This document shows, piece after piece, positions 28,930 through 39,384 of a DNA stretch of 64,000 nucleotides. The position numbers and the translations under genes were made by a program. The notes beneath the pieces were generated by a model, which worked only from the letters and a program-made list of their open reading frames with translations, did not search any database and was not told the origin of the DNA. The DNA is from Mesorhizobium loti (GTDB lineage Bacteria > Pseudomonadota > Alphaproteobacteria > Rhizobiales > Rhizobiaceae). How positions within the stretch are numbered: the stretch's first letter is position 1; each line of letters opens with the position of its first letter. The DNA lies in the NCBI RefSeq assembly GCF_001510895.1, contig NZ_LPWA01000108.1, forward strand, positions 39,398 through 103,397, given 5' to 3'.

Positions 28930-31918
28930 GCCCGCGCAGGACAGAGACCGGCGGCCGGATCGACCGGCTGCGCACCATCCGCTTCACCTTCGACGGCGCG
29001 CCCTATACCGGCCATGCCGGCGACACGCTGGCCTCGGCCCTGCTCGCCAGTGGCGTGACGCTGTTCGGGCGCTCGTTCAAATACCACCGTCCGCGCGGCC
29101 TTCTCGCCGCCGGCGTCGAGGAGCCGAACGCTCTGGTGACGGTGCTGCGCGGCGACGTGCGCGAGCCCAACATCCCCGCCACCATGGTCGAGATCTATGA
29201 CGGGCTCGTCGCCGTCAGCCAGAACCGCTCGCCTTCGCTTGCCTGGGACATCGGCGCGCTCAATCAGCTCGGCGGCAAGATCCTGTCGGCCGGTTTCTAT
29301 TACAAGACCTTCATGGGACCGGTGATCGGCCCGCTGAAGGGCACGCGCTTCTGGATGTTCTGCGAGCATTTCATCCGCCGTGCCGCCGGGCTCGGCAGAG
29401 CGGGCACCGCCCCCGACACCTCGCGCTACGAGCGCATGAACGCCTTCTGCGACGTGCTGGTTGTCGGTTCCGGTCCGGCCGGGCTGATGGCGGCGAAGGC
29501 AGCCGCCGACCAGGGCGCCCGCGTGATCCTGGCCGAGCTGGAAGCGAATTTCGGCGGCTCCGCCAACTGGTCTGGCGAAACCATCGACGGCGCGCCGGCC
29601 GCCGATTGGGCGGGGCGCATCGTCGGCCAGCTCGAAGGCAATGACAATGTCCGCCTGCTGCCGCGCACGACGGTCTGGGGCTATTACGACGGCAACATGC
29701 TTGCCGCCCTCGAACGGGTGACCGACCACAAGGAGGCGACGGCCAAGGGCGAGCCGCGCCAGCGCTATTGGGCGATCCGCGCCAGGACCGTGGTTCTTGC
29801 CACCGGCTCCTTCGAGCGTCCGCTGGTGTTTCCCGGCAACGACCGTCCCGGCGTGATGCTGGCCCATGCGGCCGAACGCTACGCCAATGAATATGGCGTG
29901 TTGCCCGGCCAGCGCATCGCGCTCTTCACCAACAATGACAGCGCCTACCGGTCGGCCATTGCCCTGAAGAAGGCCGGTGCTGCCGTCGTCGCCATCGTCG
30001 ATGTCCGCGGCGACATCTCCAACGAGATGCGCAGGCTGGCCAGCGAAGCCGAGGCCGAGTTGCTTGCCGGCCATGCAGTGACCGCCACCGAAGGCGGCAA
30101 GGCGCTCACCGGCCTCAAGGTGCAGCGCTTCGAGATGACCAGCGGGGTGCTCAGCGGCGACGAGCGCAGCATCCATGCCGACTGCCTGGCTATGTCGGGT
30201 GGCTGGTCGCCCACCATCCATCTCGCCAGCCAGGCTGGTGCGAAGGCGGAATGGAACGAGGAATTACAAGCTTTCCTACCCCCAAGGCCGACACAGAAAT
30301 GGATCGGCGCCGGCGCCTTCAAGGGTCATTTCATGACCCTTGAAGCAGTACTAGAGGGCCGCGACGCAGGTCTCTTGGCGGCGGGTGCACCAGTTACGTC
30401 TGCCCCCTACCCGAACATCGAATCCTTGCCTTGTGACCCCCGCCCGGCGCCGGTCTTCGAGATCAAGGCCAAAGGCAAGAGCTTTGTCGACTTCCAGCAC
30501 GACGTGACCGCCGAGGACGTGCGGCTTGCCCACCGCGAAGGCTTCGTCTCGGTCGAGCATCTGAAGCGCTACACCACGCTCGGCATGGCGACGGACCAGG
30601 GCAAGAACTCCAACGTGCCGGGCCTCGCCATCATGGCCGAGGCGCTCGGCAAGCCGATCCCCGAAGTCGGCACGACGCGTTTCCGTCCGCCCTACACCGC
30701 GGTCTCGATCGGCTCGCTGGCGGCCGAGCGCTTCGGCGACTTGAAGCCCGAGCGACTGACGCCGATGCATGACTGGCATCTCGACAATGGCGCGACCATG
30801 TATTCGGCCGGCCTGTGGTATCGTCCGATGATCTACGGCCTTGCCGGCGAGACGGTCGAGCAGGCTTACGTGCGTGAAGCGAAAGCGACGCGCGAGAGCG
30901 CCGGCATCGTCGATGTCTCGACGCTCGGCAAGATCGCCGTTCAGGGGCCGGACGCGGCGGAGTTTCTCGACCGCGTCTACACCAACATGTTTTCGACACT
31001 CGCCGTCGGCAAGGCCCGCTACGGTCTGATGCTGCGCGAGGATGGGCTTGCCTTCGACGACGGCACCACCTGGCGGCTCGGCGAGCAGGACTTCCTGATG
31101 ACCACCACCACGGCAAACGCCGGCAAGGTGATGCAGCATCTGGAATATTTCCTCGACGTCATTTGGCCCGAGCTGAAGGTCACCGTTACCTCTGTCACCG
31201 ACGAATGGGCAGGTGCGGCGATCGGCGGTCCGAAAGCCAGGGCAATCCTCGCCTCTTGCGTCACCGGCACTGCCGTCGACAATGCGATCCTTCCTTTCAT
31301 GGGCATCGTCCATGGCGAGATCGCCGGCGTGCCGGTGATGATCTGCCGGTTGTCCTTCTCCGGCGAAATGGCCTCGAGGTCTATTCCGGAGCCGGCTACG
31401 GCACGCGGGTGTGGGAAGCTCTCATCGAGGCCGGCAAGCCGTTCGGCCTGGTCACCTACGGGCTCGAGGCGCTGGGCACCATGCGCATCGAGAAGGGCCA
31501 CGTCACCGGCGCCGAGATCGACGGCCGCACCACGGCGCGCGACCTGCATCTCGACTGGATGCTGTCGAAGAAGAAGCCCTTCATCGGCTCGGCCATGATG
31601 GACCGCGAGGGCCTGATCGCTCCCGACCGGCTGGAACTGGTCGGGGTGATTGCGCTCGACAACCGGGCGCTGAACGGTGGCGGACATATCGTCGAGGAGC
31701 TGGACGAAGCCAATCCGCACGATTCGATCGGCCACATCACCGCCTGCTGCTATTCGCCGGCGCTCGGCAAATACATCGCGCTGGCGCTGGTCAAGGACGG
31801 CAAGGCCCGCCACGGCACGCGCGCTTTCGTCTCCGATCCGCTGCGCAACCGGTTCGGGCCGATCGAGATCGTCTCCAACCACTTCTACGATCCGGACGGG
31901 AGCCGCATGCATGGTTGA
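28926..31918 (+). CDS. soxA: Sarcosine oxidase subunit alpha, frameshifted
   Basis: The repaired length is 997 residues. An N-terminal Fer2_4-like fold without cysteines (about 15-100) comes first. An NAD-binding domain follows (CDVLVVGSGPAGLMAAKAA, about 175), then the SoxA A3 region and C-terminal GcvT/GcvT_C folate domains from about 600. It binds NAD and folate and passes formaldehyde equivalents to THF. At about 31369-31374 one base is missing (GCGCTC read as GCCTC). The tail beginning LEVYSGAGYGTRVWEAL is in the -1 frame. The start is TTG 28926 behind GGAGGG, overlapping soxD. Confidence 0.93.
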
Positions 31919-32498
31919 GCGCCAATCACCGCTCGAGCCGGTCTACCATCCGGGCTCGCACGGCAATTTCGAACATGGCGTCGACGTCATCCTGTCCGAG
32001 GCGCGGCCGGGCTCGATCCTGCAGCTCGCGGCATGGCCGGGCGAAGAGAGGCGCCTGATCGACGCTATCGGCAAGGTCACCGGTCTTGCCCTGCCCGACG
32101 GAGCCGGCGGCGGTGTGAGCAATGGCGGCCGTGCCGCCTTCGGCTTCGCGCCGGGGAAATTCACCGTGGTGGATGAGGCCGAAGGCCTGGCCTCGGCCTT
32201 CGCCGGCGCCATCACCCCGGCCATCGGCACGCTCACCGATCTCTCGCATGGCCGCACCGCGATCCGTATCGCCGGGCCGAAAGCCGAATGGGTGCTGGCG
32301 AAATTCTTCGCCATCGACTTTGCCTTACCGGCCTTCCCGCTGGGCGCCGGCCGCTCGACCAACCATCACGATGTCTTTGCGCAGATCCAGCGCAGCGGCG
32401 TCGACCAGTTCGACATCTATGTGTTCCGCTCTTTTGCCCGGTCGTTCTGGAAGGCCTTATGCCACGCCAGCGAGGAAGTCGGCTACGAAGTGCACTGA
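31911..32498 (+). CDS. soxG: Sarcosine oxidase subunit gamma
   Basis: The 195-residue SoxG protein completes the heterotetramer. Its ATG lies 8 nt inside the end of soxA. YHPGSHGNFEHG at the start, HGRTAIRIAGPKAEWVLAKF in the middle and VFRSFARSFWKAL near the end are typical. It is the last gene of the operon. Confidence 0.92.
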   Translation: MVERQSPLEPVYHPGSHGNFEHGVDVILSEARPGSILQLAAWPGEERRLIDAIGKVTGLALPDGAGGGVSNGGRAAFGFAPGKFTVVDEAEGLASAFAGAITPAIGTLTDLSHGRTAIRIAGPKAEWVLAKFFAIDFALPAFPLGAGRSTNHHDVFAQIQRSGVDQFDIYVFRSFARSFWKALCHASEEVGYEVH

Positions 32499-32651
32499 AG
32501 CAGCACCAGCGATTGGTCCAGCCGGCGTCTGGCACTATCGACGGCCACAACTGCTGCTTGAGCCTTGGGCCAGCAGGGCGATAGGTAAGGAATCACGGGT
32601 ACTTGTCGCGGCAGGCACCCGTTCAGGCAACCAGTTCGACAATTTCCTTCC

Positions 32652-34093
32652 ATGACTGCAGAGACTACGGCGACGGCCACGACCCGCTTCGCACCGGCGG
32701 GCGAGCCGTCGATGCTGTTGCCGGCGACCGTCGCCTGCGGCGTGTTCATGACCAGCCTCGACCAGAATGTCGTGGTGACCGCACTGCCCGGCATCGGCGA
32801 AAGCTCGATCGGCCGCCGAGCCAACTCGGCCTTTTGATCACCGTCTATGTCGCGAGCCTCATTGTCACGATGCCGCTCGGCGGCTGGCTGGCCGATCGCT
32901 TCGGCCTGCGCAACGTCTACTGCTTTGCCTTGCTGATTTTCGCCAGCGCCTCGGCGCTCTGCGGCCTGTCGGAAAATATGTGGATGCTGGTCGCCTCGCG
33001 CGCGCTGCAAGGCTTCGGCGGCGCGCTGATGGGCACGCTCGGCCAGGTCGTGATCCTGTCGAGCTTCCCGCGCGACCGCACGCTCAAGATCAACATGTAC
33101 ATTTCGCTCGCCGGCCAGTCCGGGCCGCTGGTTGGCCCGCTCGTCGGCGGCGCGCTCACCACTTACGTTTCCTGGCGCTGGATCTTCTACATCAACATAC
33201 CGATCGCGCTGACCGCCGCGCTGCTCGCGGCCTCGCTGTTCCCCACGACCACCAAGCCGGTCCGCACGCCTTTCGACGTTCCGGGCTTCCTCCTTGTCGG
33301 CAGTGGCATGGCGCTGCTCGTCTTCGGCATGGACTCGCTTGCCGCTAAGGATACCGCAAGCACCAGCATCGCCATGGAACTCGGTTTGGCGATAGCCATC
33401 CTCACCGTCGCTGCCTTCTACTGCCTGCGCGCCCGCAATCCGTTGCTCGATCTTAACCTGCTGCGCATCCGCACCTTCCGCATCAGCTTCCTGACCGGCG
33501 GCGGGCTCGACACGATCGGGCTGAGCTCGGTGGTCTTCCTTTTGCCGTTGATGTTCCAGCTCGGCTTCGGCATGAGCGCGGTGCGGGCCGGATCGCTGAC
33601 CTTCGTGGCCGCGATCGGGTCGCTGCTGATGCGCTTCTTCATGCCGCGCCTCCTCAACCGCTTTGGCTTCAAGCGCGTTCTGGTCACCAACACGCCGATC
33701 GCCGCCTTGCTGGTCGCCGGCTTCGCCTTGATGCAGGAAGGCACGCCCGCCTGGATCGTGCTCACCTACATTTTCGTCTTCGGCCTCTTCCGCTCCGTGC
33801 AGTGGGCATCGACCGGCAATCTCGCCTACTCGGACATCGCGGCCGAGCAGCTCGCGCGCTTCAGCGCGCTCTACTACATCCTCTGGCAGTTGGCGGTGGC
33901 GATCAGCGTCGGCCTGGCGGCGGCGCTGCTGTCGCTGCTTGCCGGCGGCGGCCAGGCCAGCGTCAACGACTATCGCATCCTGTTCATTGTCGAGGGCTTG
34001 ATCACGCTTTGCGCGCTGCTCGCCTATCTCAGGCTCACACCGCGGGACGGCGCCCATGTCAGCGGCCACGGCGCGCGCATGGGCACGGACTAG
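32652..34093 (+). CDS. MFS transporter, DHA2-like, frameshifted near the N-terminus
   Basis: A 480-residue, 14-helix-type carrier after repair. TSLDQNVVVTALPGIGES ends helix 1 in one frame, and LDRPPSQLGLLITVYV continues in another. One C is missing at about 32802-32806. GGWLADRFGLRNVY is motif A, RALQGFGGALMG motif B and GPLVGPLVGGALTTYVSWRW motif C, as in drug/H+ antiporters. It follows soxG by 153 nt and may not share its operon. The substrate is unknown. Confidence 0.85.
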
Positions 34094-34121
34094 GAAATCG
34101 GGCTGCGGGTCCTCGCCGGCA

Positions 34122-34826
34122 CTATTCCGCGAACGTCACCCAATCCTCGAGCGGCGCGCGGTCGGTGCGGAATTCATTCTCCGGCTTCGAGTTGTCCTCA
34201 TAGCCGAGCGCCATGCCACAGACGACGACTTCCTCGTCGGGAATGTCGAGCACCGGGCGGATCTGCCGGTGGTAGGGCGCGAAGGCTGCCTGCGGACAGG
34301 TATGCAACCCCCTGCCCCTTGCCGCAACCATGATATTCTGCAGGAACATGCCGTAGTCGATCCAGGAACCTTTGTTCAGCCGCCGGTCGACGGTGAAGAT
34401 CATGCCGACCGGCGCGTCGAAGAAGATGAAGTTGCGGTCGTGCTGCGCCCGCATCTTGTCCACTTCGCGCCGGCCGATGCCGATCGCGCCGTAGAGGCCG
34501 AAACCGTTGGCGCGGCGCCGGCTGAGATAGGGCTCGAAGAACTGGTCGGGATAGTAACGGTACTCGTCCCATTCCGCCTTCTCGGCGCGGATGCCGGAAT
34601 TGAGGATGGCGTCGCTGATGCGCTGCTTCACCTCGCCCTTGGTCACATAGACCCGCCAGGGCTGCATGTTGGTGCCCGACGGCGCTCTTGCCGCCACCGC
34701 CAGGATAGCGCGGATCGTGTCGTCGTCGACCATGTCGGGCAAAAAGGCACGCACGGACCGGCGCGAAATGATCGCCTCGTCGACGATCCCCGCATCCTCG
34801 GCGATCCGGCTATTCTTCTCCAGCAT
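34122..34826 (-). CDS. Nitroreductase family protein
   Basis: The 234-residue FMN-dependent NAD(P)H oxidoreductase contains ISRRSVRAFLP (FMN phosphate site), AARAPSGTNMQPWRVYV and GYEDNSKPENEFRT near the end. These are signature parts of the NfsA/BluB superfamily. It is convergent with the MFS gene. The ATG at 34826 has GAAGGGACGG upstream, while 16 further in-frame residues do not look conserved. The substrate is unknown. Confidence 0.88.
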   Translation of the reverse strand: MLEKNSRIAEDAGIVDEAIISRRSVRAFLPDMVDDDTIRAILAVAARAPSGTNMQPWRVYVTKGEVKQRISDAILNSGIRAEKAEWDEYRYYPDQFFEPYLSRRRANGFGLYGAIGIGRREVDKMRAQHDRNFIFFDAPVGMIFTVDRRLNKGSWIDYGMFLQNIMVAARGRGLHTCPQAAFAPYHRQIRPVLDIPDEEVVVCGMALGYEDNSKPENEFRTDRAPLEDWVTFAE

Positions 34827-35005
34827 GGGCCGTCCCTTCACGCATGGCTGGAACCGGCAACTCGATTCCTGCAACGACCATCCGCAGACACTAAAAAACT
34901 AAACTGGTCCTCGACCGGACGCCCCACTCGCCGTTCGTCGGCGAGCCTTTGCATCAACCGCCAAAATCGCGCAAGCAAATCTTGTACAGCGTGAAAATCC
35001 ACTTG

Positions 35006-35057
35006 ATTTTTTCATGAGCTTGCCGTCTCATGAAAATTGTTCAAATTTTTTCATGAG
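35006..35057. promoter_or_regulatory. Triple half-site operator ahead of the XRE-cupin gene
   Basis: ATTTTTTCATGAG occurs at 35006-35018 and 35045-35057. The inverted form CTCATGAAAAT lies between them at 35027-35037. This direct-inverted-direct array, 41 nt before the regulator start, looks like an autoregulatory operator in an AT-rich promoter region. Confidence 0.6.
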
Positions 35058-35097
35058 AGACGATTGGCCTCGACCGCTGTCAGATCGGAGCAAGACA

Positions 35098-35651
35098 ATG
35101 GCACGCGGTTGCTGGCCGGCGACATCCGCGCCTTGCGCAAGGCCCGCGGGCTGACGCTCACCGAAATCGCGCTGAAACTCGGCCGTTCGGTCGGCTGGGT
35201 CAGCCAGGTCGAGCGCGGGCTGTCGGTCCCTTCGCTTGGCGATCTCAGGGCGTTCGCGGAACTCTTCGGCGTGCCGCTCAGCCTGTTCTTCAGCCACGAC
35301 GTGCCCGTGGAAACCGAGCGCGGCATTATAGTCCGAGCCGGCAGCCGCCGCTCGCTTGGCACAAGCGAATCCGGCCTGGTGGAGGAGCTTCTGTCGCCCG
35401 ACCTCGGCGGTAGCTTCGAGATGCTGCGCTCGGTCTTCGCGCCGGGCGCCGAGCTGAAGATCGAAGCGCGCCGCCCGACCGAGGAAGCGGGCTATGTCGC
35501 GTCGGGCACGTTCGAGATCGAGATCGACGGCGTCTGGCACAAGCTTGGCGAAGGCGATTCGTTCCGCTTCGAGGGCAAGCCGTTCCGCTGGCGCAATCCT
35601 GGCGCCGAACCGGCGGTCGTCATCTGGGTGGTTTCGCCACCGGTATATTGA
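35098..35651 (+). CDS. XRE-family regulator with cupin domain, N-terminal frame uncertain
   Basis: A 184-residue protein if repaired. DIRALRKARGLTLTEIALKL followed by VGWVSQVERGLSVPS is the helix-turn-helix; a cupin_2 effector fold occupies about 95-180. The ATG at 35098 has GGAG 8 nt upstream but is one frame off; a missing G at about 35105-35109 would give MARGLLAGDIRALRKARG. The domain frame itself is open from TTG 35037/35064, but these starts lie in or beside the operator. It lies 99 nt upstream of the FAD/GcvT gene at 35750, which it may control. Confidence 0.8.
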
Positions 35652-35654
35652 ACA

Positions 35655-35703
35655 ATGCATGTCGCCCAAAAATGCGAAGCGGTTTTGGGATAACGACATG
35701 CAT
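35655..35703. repeat. Palindromic intergenic repeat, copy 2
   Basis: The same ATGCATGTCG...CGACATGCAT core as at 6216, including CCCAAAA and TTTTGGG internal pairing and the following CAAAACAAAAA. It sits between the XRE gene and the dehydrogenase gene. It also makes the downstream frame appear to start at 35648. Confidence 0.8.
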
Positions 35704-35749
35704 CAAAACAAAAATCGAAGCGCGAAGCGCTGAGGCTTTGGAGGAGAAC

Positions 35750-38203
35750 ATGGCCGGTTTGCCGACCACGGCGCGCGTGGTGATCATCGGAGGCGGTGTC
35801 GTCGGCGCCTCATCGCTCTACCACCTCTGCAAGGCCGGCTGGACCGACTGCGTGCTGTTGGAAAAGAACGAGCTGACCTCCGGCTCGACCTGGCACGCCG
35901 CCGGCAACGTGCCGACCTTCTCCTCGTCCTGGTCGCTGATGAACATGCAGCGCTATTCGACCGAGCTCTACCGGGGTCTGGCGGAGGCGGTCGACTATCC
36001 GATGAACTATCACGTCACCGGCTCGCTGAGATTGGCTCACACCAAGGAGCGCATGCAGGAGTTCCAGCGCGCCAAGGGCATGGGCCGCTATCAGGGCATG
36101 GATATCGATGTCGTCGGTCTCGACGAGATCAAGCGGCGATATCCCTTCATCGCGACCCATGAGTTGAAGGGCGCGCTCTACGATCCGAGCGACGGCGACA
36201 TCGATCCCGCGCAGTTGACCCAGGCGTTGGCCAAGGGCGCGCGCGACATGGGCGCGAAGATCATCCGCTTCTGCCCGGTCACCGGCGTTCGCCGCGAGAA
36301 CGGCGAATGGCTGGTCGCGACGCCGCAAGGCGAAATCCGCTGCGAGATCGTGATCAATGCCGCCGGCTACCGCGCCGCCGAGGTCGGAAAGATGTTCGGC
36401 CGCGAGGTGCCTATGATGGTGATGAGCCATCAATATATCCTGTTCGAGGAAATCCCCGAGCTCGCGGCGTGGACGAAGGAACAGGGCAAGAAACTGCCGC
36501 TGCTGCGCGACGTCGACACCTCCTACTATCTGCGCCAGGAAAAAACCGGCATGAATCTGGGGCCGTACGAGCGCAATTGCCGCGCGCATTGGGCGACCCA
36601 CAACGATCCGATGCCGGAGGATTTTTCCTTCCAGCTCTTCCCCGACGATCTCGACCGGTTGGAGCACTATCTCGCCGATGCGGTCGCCCGCGTGCCGATC
36701 CTGGGCACCGCCGGCCTTTCCAAGGTGATCAACGGGCCGATCCCTTATGCGCCGGACGGCAACCCGCTGATCGGGCCGATGCCGGGCGTGCCGAACGCCT
36801 TCGAGGCCTGCGTCTTCACCTTCGGCATCGCGCAAGGCGGCGGCGCCGGCAAGGTGCTCGCCGAATGGGTGACCGAGGGCCAGACCGAATGGGACATGTG
36901 GTCCTGCGACCCCCGCCGCTTCACGTCGTTCGCCTCGGCACCGGACTATTGCGTCGCCAAGGGCATGGAGATCTATGGCAACGAATACGCCATCCAGTTC
37001 CCGCGCCATGCCTGGCCGGAGGGACGCAATCGCAAGCTGTCGCCGCTGCACGATCGCATCAAGGCGCTGGGCGGCCAGTTCGACACCTATAATGGCTGGG
37101 AGCGCGCCACCTGGTATGCCGGGCCCGGCGACGACATTTCGGAGGAAGCGACGCTGACATTCCGGCGCGACGGACCGTGGCAGCAGCGCGTGCGCGAGGA
37201 ATGCCTGGCCGTGCGCGACGCCGCGGGCATCCTCGACCTGCCCGGCTTCTCGCGCTTCAACCTCGAAGGTCCGGGCGCCGCCGAGTGGCTTTCGCTGCAG
37301 GTCACCGGCCTTGTGCCGAAGCCCGGCCGCATCGGCCTCGTCTACTTCGCCGACGACAAGGGCCGCATCGTTACCGAAATGTCGGTCGTGCGCCACAGCG
37401 AGGACCAGATGACGCTGATCACCGCTGCGGTGGCGCAGTGGCACGATTTCGAATGGCTGAAGTCGCGCATGCCAGCCGATGCCGCCTTCACACTGACCGA
37501 CCGGACGGAGGAATATTCCACGCAAATCCTCGCCGGCCCGAACTCGCGTAAAATCCTTGCGGAAGTCTGCAACGCTGATCTCTCGCTCTCCTGGCTGACG
37601 CATCAGGAAACAAGCATCGCCGGACGCTGGGCGAAGCTGGTGCGCGTCTCCTTCGCCGGCGAGCTTGGCTGGGAAATCCACACCAAGGTCGCCGATACTT
37701 TGACGGTCTTCGACGTCGTCTGGGCCGTCGGCCAGAAGCATGGGCTGAAACCCTTCGGCATGTATGCGCTGGATTCGCTTCGGCTGGAAAAAGGCTACCG
37801 CGCGTGGAAGGGCGACCTGTCGACCGACTATTCGATCCTGCAAGGCGGGCTCGAGCGCTTCGTCAAATGGGACAAGCCCGACTTCCGCGGCAAGGCGGCG
37901 CTGCTCGACGAGAAGCAGCAAGGCGTGAAGAAGCGCTTCGTCACGCTGGTCGTCGAAAACCCCGGCGACTGCGACGCGCCCTATATGTCGACGCTCTGGC
38001 ATGACGGCAGGATCGTCGGCGAGACGACATCCGGCGGCTGGGGCCATCGCGTGGACAAGTCGATCGCGCTCGGCATGTTGCGCACCGACCTTGCCGAGCC
38101 CGGCACGGCGGTCGAAGTCGAGATCTTCGGCGACCGCTTCAGGGCGGTGGTGCAGAAGGATGAGCCGCTGTGGGATCCGAAGAATGAGAGGTTGAGAGCC
38201 TGA
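35750..38203 (+). CDS. FAD-dependent dehydrogenase with GcvT domain (DMGDH/SarDH family), paralog 2
   Basis: An 817-residue protein. RVVIIGGGVVGASSLYHL binds FAD; GSTWHAAGN contains the His used for covalent FAD attachment in DMGDH. FAO_M lies at about 370-430, GcvT at about 435-710 and GcvT_C after that. VSFAGELGWEIH and RLEKGYRAW are folate-domain landmarks. It demethylates an N-methyl amine with transfer of the C1 unit to folate; the exact amine is not fixed by sequence. GGAGGAG precedes the ATG at 35750. Its stop overlaps the aminotransferase start (TGATG), so the pair is cotranslated. Confidence 0.9.
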   Translation: MAGLPTTARVVIIGGGVVGASSLYHLCKAGWTDCVLLEKNELTSGSTWHAAGNVPTFSSSWSLMNMQRYSTELYRGLAEAVDYPMNYHVTGSLRLAHTKERMQEFQRAKGMGRYQGMDIDVVGLDEIKRRYPFIATHELKGALYDPSDGDIDPAQLTQALAKGARDMGAKIIRFCPVTGVRRENGEWLVATPQGEIRCEIVINAAGYRAAEVGKMFGREVPMMVMSHQYILFEEIPELAAWTKEQGKKLPLLRDVDTSYYLRQEKTGMNLGPYERNCRAHWATHNDPMPEDFSFQLFPDDLDRLEHYLADAVARVPILGTAGLSKVINGPIPYAPDGNPLIGPMPGVPNAFEACVFTFGIAQGGGAGKVLAEWVTEGQTEWDMWSCDPRRFTSFASAPDYCVAKGMEIYGNEYAIQFPRHAWPEGRNRKLSPLHDRIKALGGQFDTYNGWERATWYAGPGDDISEEATLTFRRDGPWQQRVREECLAVRDAAGILDLPGFSRFNLEGPGAAEWLSLQVTGLVPKPGRIGLVYFADDKGRIVTEMSVVRHSEDQMTLITAAVAQWHDFEWLKSRMPADAAFTLTDRTEEYSTQILAGPNSRKILAEVCNADLSLSWLTHQETSIAGRWAKLVRVSFAGELGWEIHTKVADTLTVFDVVWAVGQKHGLKPFGMYALDSLRLEKGYRAWKGDLSTDYSILQGGLERFVKWDKPDFRGKAALLDEKQQGVKKRFVTLVVENPGDCDAPYMSTLWHDGRIVGETTSGGWGHRVDKSIALGMLRTDLAEPGTAVEVEIFGDRFRAVVQKDEPLWDPKNERLRA

Positions 38204-39384
38204 TGCCAAAACCATCAAAGCGCATTGCCGGTATCGTGCCTTCGGGCAAGGATGGTTGGGAAGTCCATTTCGCCGCCTGGAGCCGCAGGGCCGCGGGCGA
38301 GGACATCATCGTGCTTTCGGTCGGCGATCACGATTTCGACACGCCCTCGGAAACGATCGAGGCCTGCGTCAATGCCGTGCGTGGCAGCAACCACCACTAC
38401 ACCCCTCTCCCCGGCCTGCCCCGCCTGCGCAAGACGATGGCGGCGGCCTCCACCGCTTGCACCGGCATCCTGACGGAACCTGACGAGATCATTGCTACAG
38501 CTGGTGGTCAAGGCGCGCTCTACGCCGCCGTACAGGGCGTGCTCGACCCGGGCGATCACGCCATCGTCGTCGCGCCCTATTACGCCACCTATCCCAACAC
38601 CTTCAGCGCCGCCGGCGCCAGCTTCACCGTTGTCGAGACGCCGGCCGAGGATGGCTTTCAGCCACGCGCCGATATGATCCGCGCGGCGCTTCGGCCCAAC
38701 ACCCGCGCCATCCTGATCAACACGCCGAACAATCCGACCGGCGCGGTCTACTCACGCGAACGGCTCGAACAGCTGGCGGGGATTTGTAAGGAGCACGACC
38801 TCTGGCTGCTGTCCGACGAGGTCTACTGGACCCTCGGCGGCGGCGAGCACATCTCGCCGCGCTCGCTGCCAGGCATGGCCGAGCGCACGCTGGTCATCAA
38901 TTCCATGTCGAAAAGCCACGGCATGACCGGCTGGCGCATGGGCTGGCTGACCGGGCCGAAGGCGATGATCGCGCTGATGACCGACCTCAATTTGGTGACG
39001 ACTTACGGCCTGCCGGCGTTCATCTCGATCGCCTGCGCCGAGGCGCTCGAAAACCATTACGGCGTGAAGGAGATCGCCGAGCGCTACGCCGCCCGCCGCG
39101 CCGTCTTCCTCGACGCCATACGCGGCGCAAATGAAGTCACCGTGCGCGGCTCCGAAGGCGGCATGTATGTCATGCTCGATGTCTCCGCCGTCGAGCCCGA
39201 CGACGAGAAATTCGCCTGGGCGCTACTCGACAAGGAAAAGGTCGGCGTCATGCCGGGCTCGAGCTTCGGCGAAGCGGCCGCCGGTCACATCCGCATCAGC
39301 CTCTGCCAGCCCGAACCCATCCTTCGGGAAGCAGCACTTCGCGTGCGCCGCTTCGCTTCCAACTATCGCCGCGAGGCCGCATGA
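38203..39384 (+). CDS. Class I/II PLP aminotransferase
   Basis: The 393-residue fold type I enzyme contains NTPNNPTGAVYSRE (PLP/substrate Asn), LLSDEVYWTL (Asp pairing with the pyridine N) and NSMSKSHGMTGWRMGW (Schiff-base Lys). It is locked between two FAD/GcvT genes by a 1-nt overlap upstream and a 4-nt overlap downstream (ATGA). It must therefore work in the same pathway, perhaps on the amino acid left after demethylation. The specific substrate is unknown. Confidence 0.88.
   Translation: MPKPSKRIAGIVPSGKDGWEVHFAAWSRRAAGEDIIVLSVGDHDFDTPSETIEACVNAVRGSNHHYTPLPGLPRLRKTMAAASTACTGILTEPDEIIATAGGQGALYAAVQGVLDPGDHAIVVAPYYATYPNTFSAAGASFTVVETPAEDGFQPRADMIRAALRPNTRAILINTPNNPTGAVYSRERLEQLAGICKEHDLWLLSDEVYWTLGGGEHISPRSLPGMAERTLVINSMSKSHGMTGWRMGWLTGPKAMIALMTDLNLVTTYGLPAFISIACAEALENHYGVKEIAERYAARRAVFLDAIRGANEVTVRGSEGGMYVMLDVSAVEPDDEKFAWALLDKEKVGVMPGSSFGEAAAGHIRISLCQPEPILREAALRVRRFASNYRREAA

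Noticed and set aside
32483..34069. 528-codon open frame on the minus strand
   Set aside because: Antisense to the MFS transporter; the translation is a highly charged low-complexity sequence.
35648..35749. Start of dehydrogenase paralog 2 at 35648
   Set aside because: These 34 codons lie in the palindromic repeat. GGAGGAG sits directly before the ATG at 35750.
35810..38218. 802-codon open frame on the minus strand
   Set aside because: It mirrors a well-supported FAD/GcvT gene on the plus strand. High third-position GC removes stops from the antisense frame, and the translation shows no domain.
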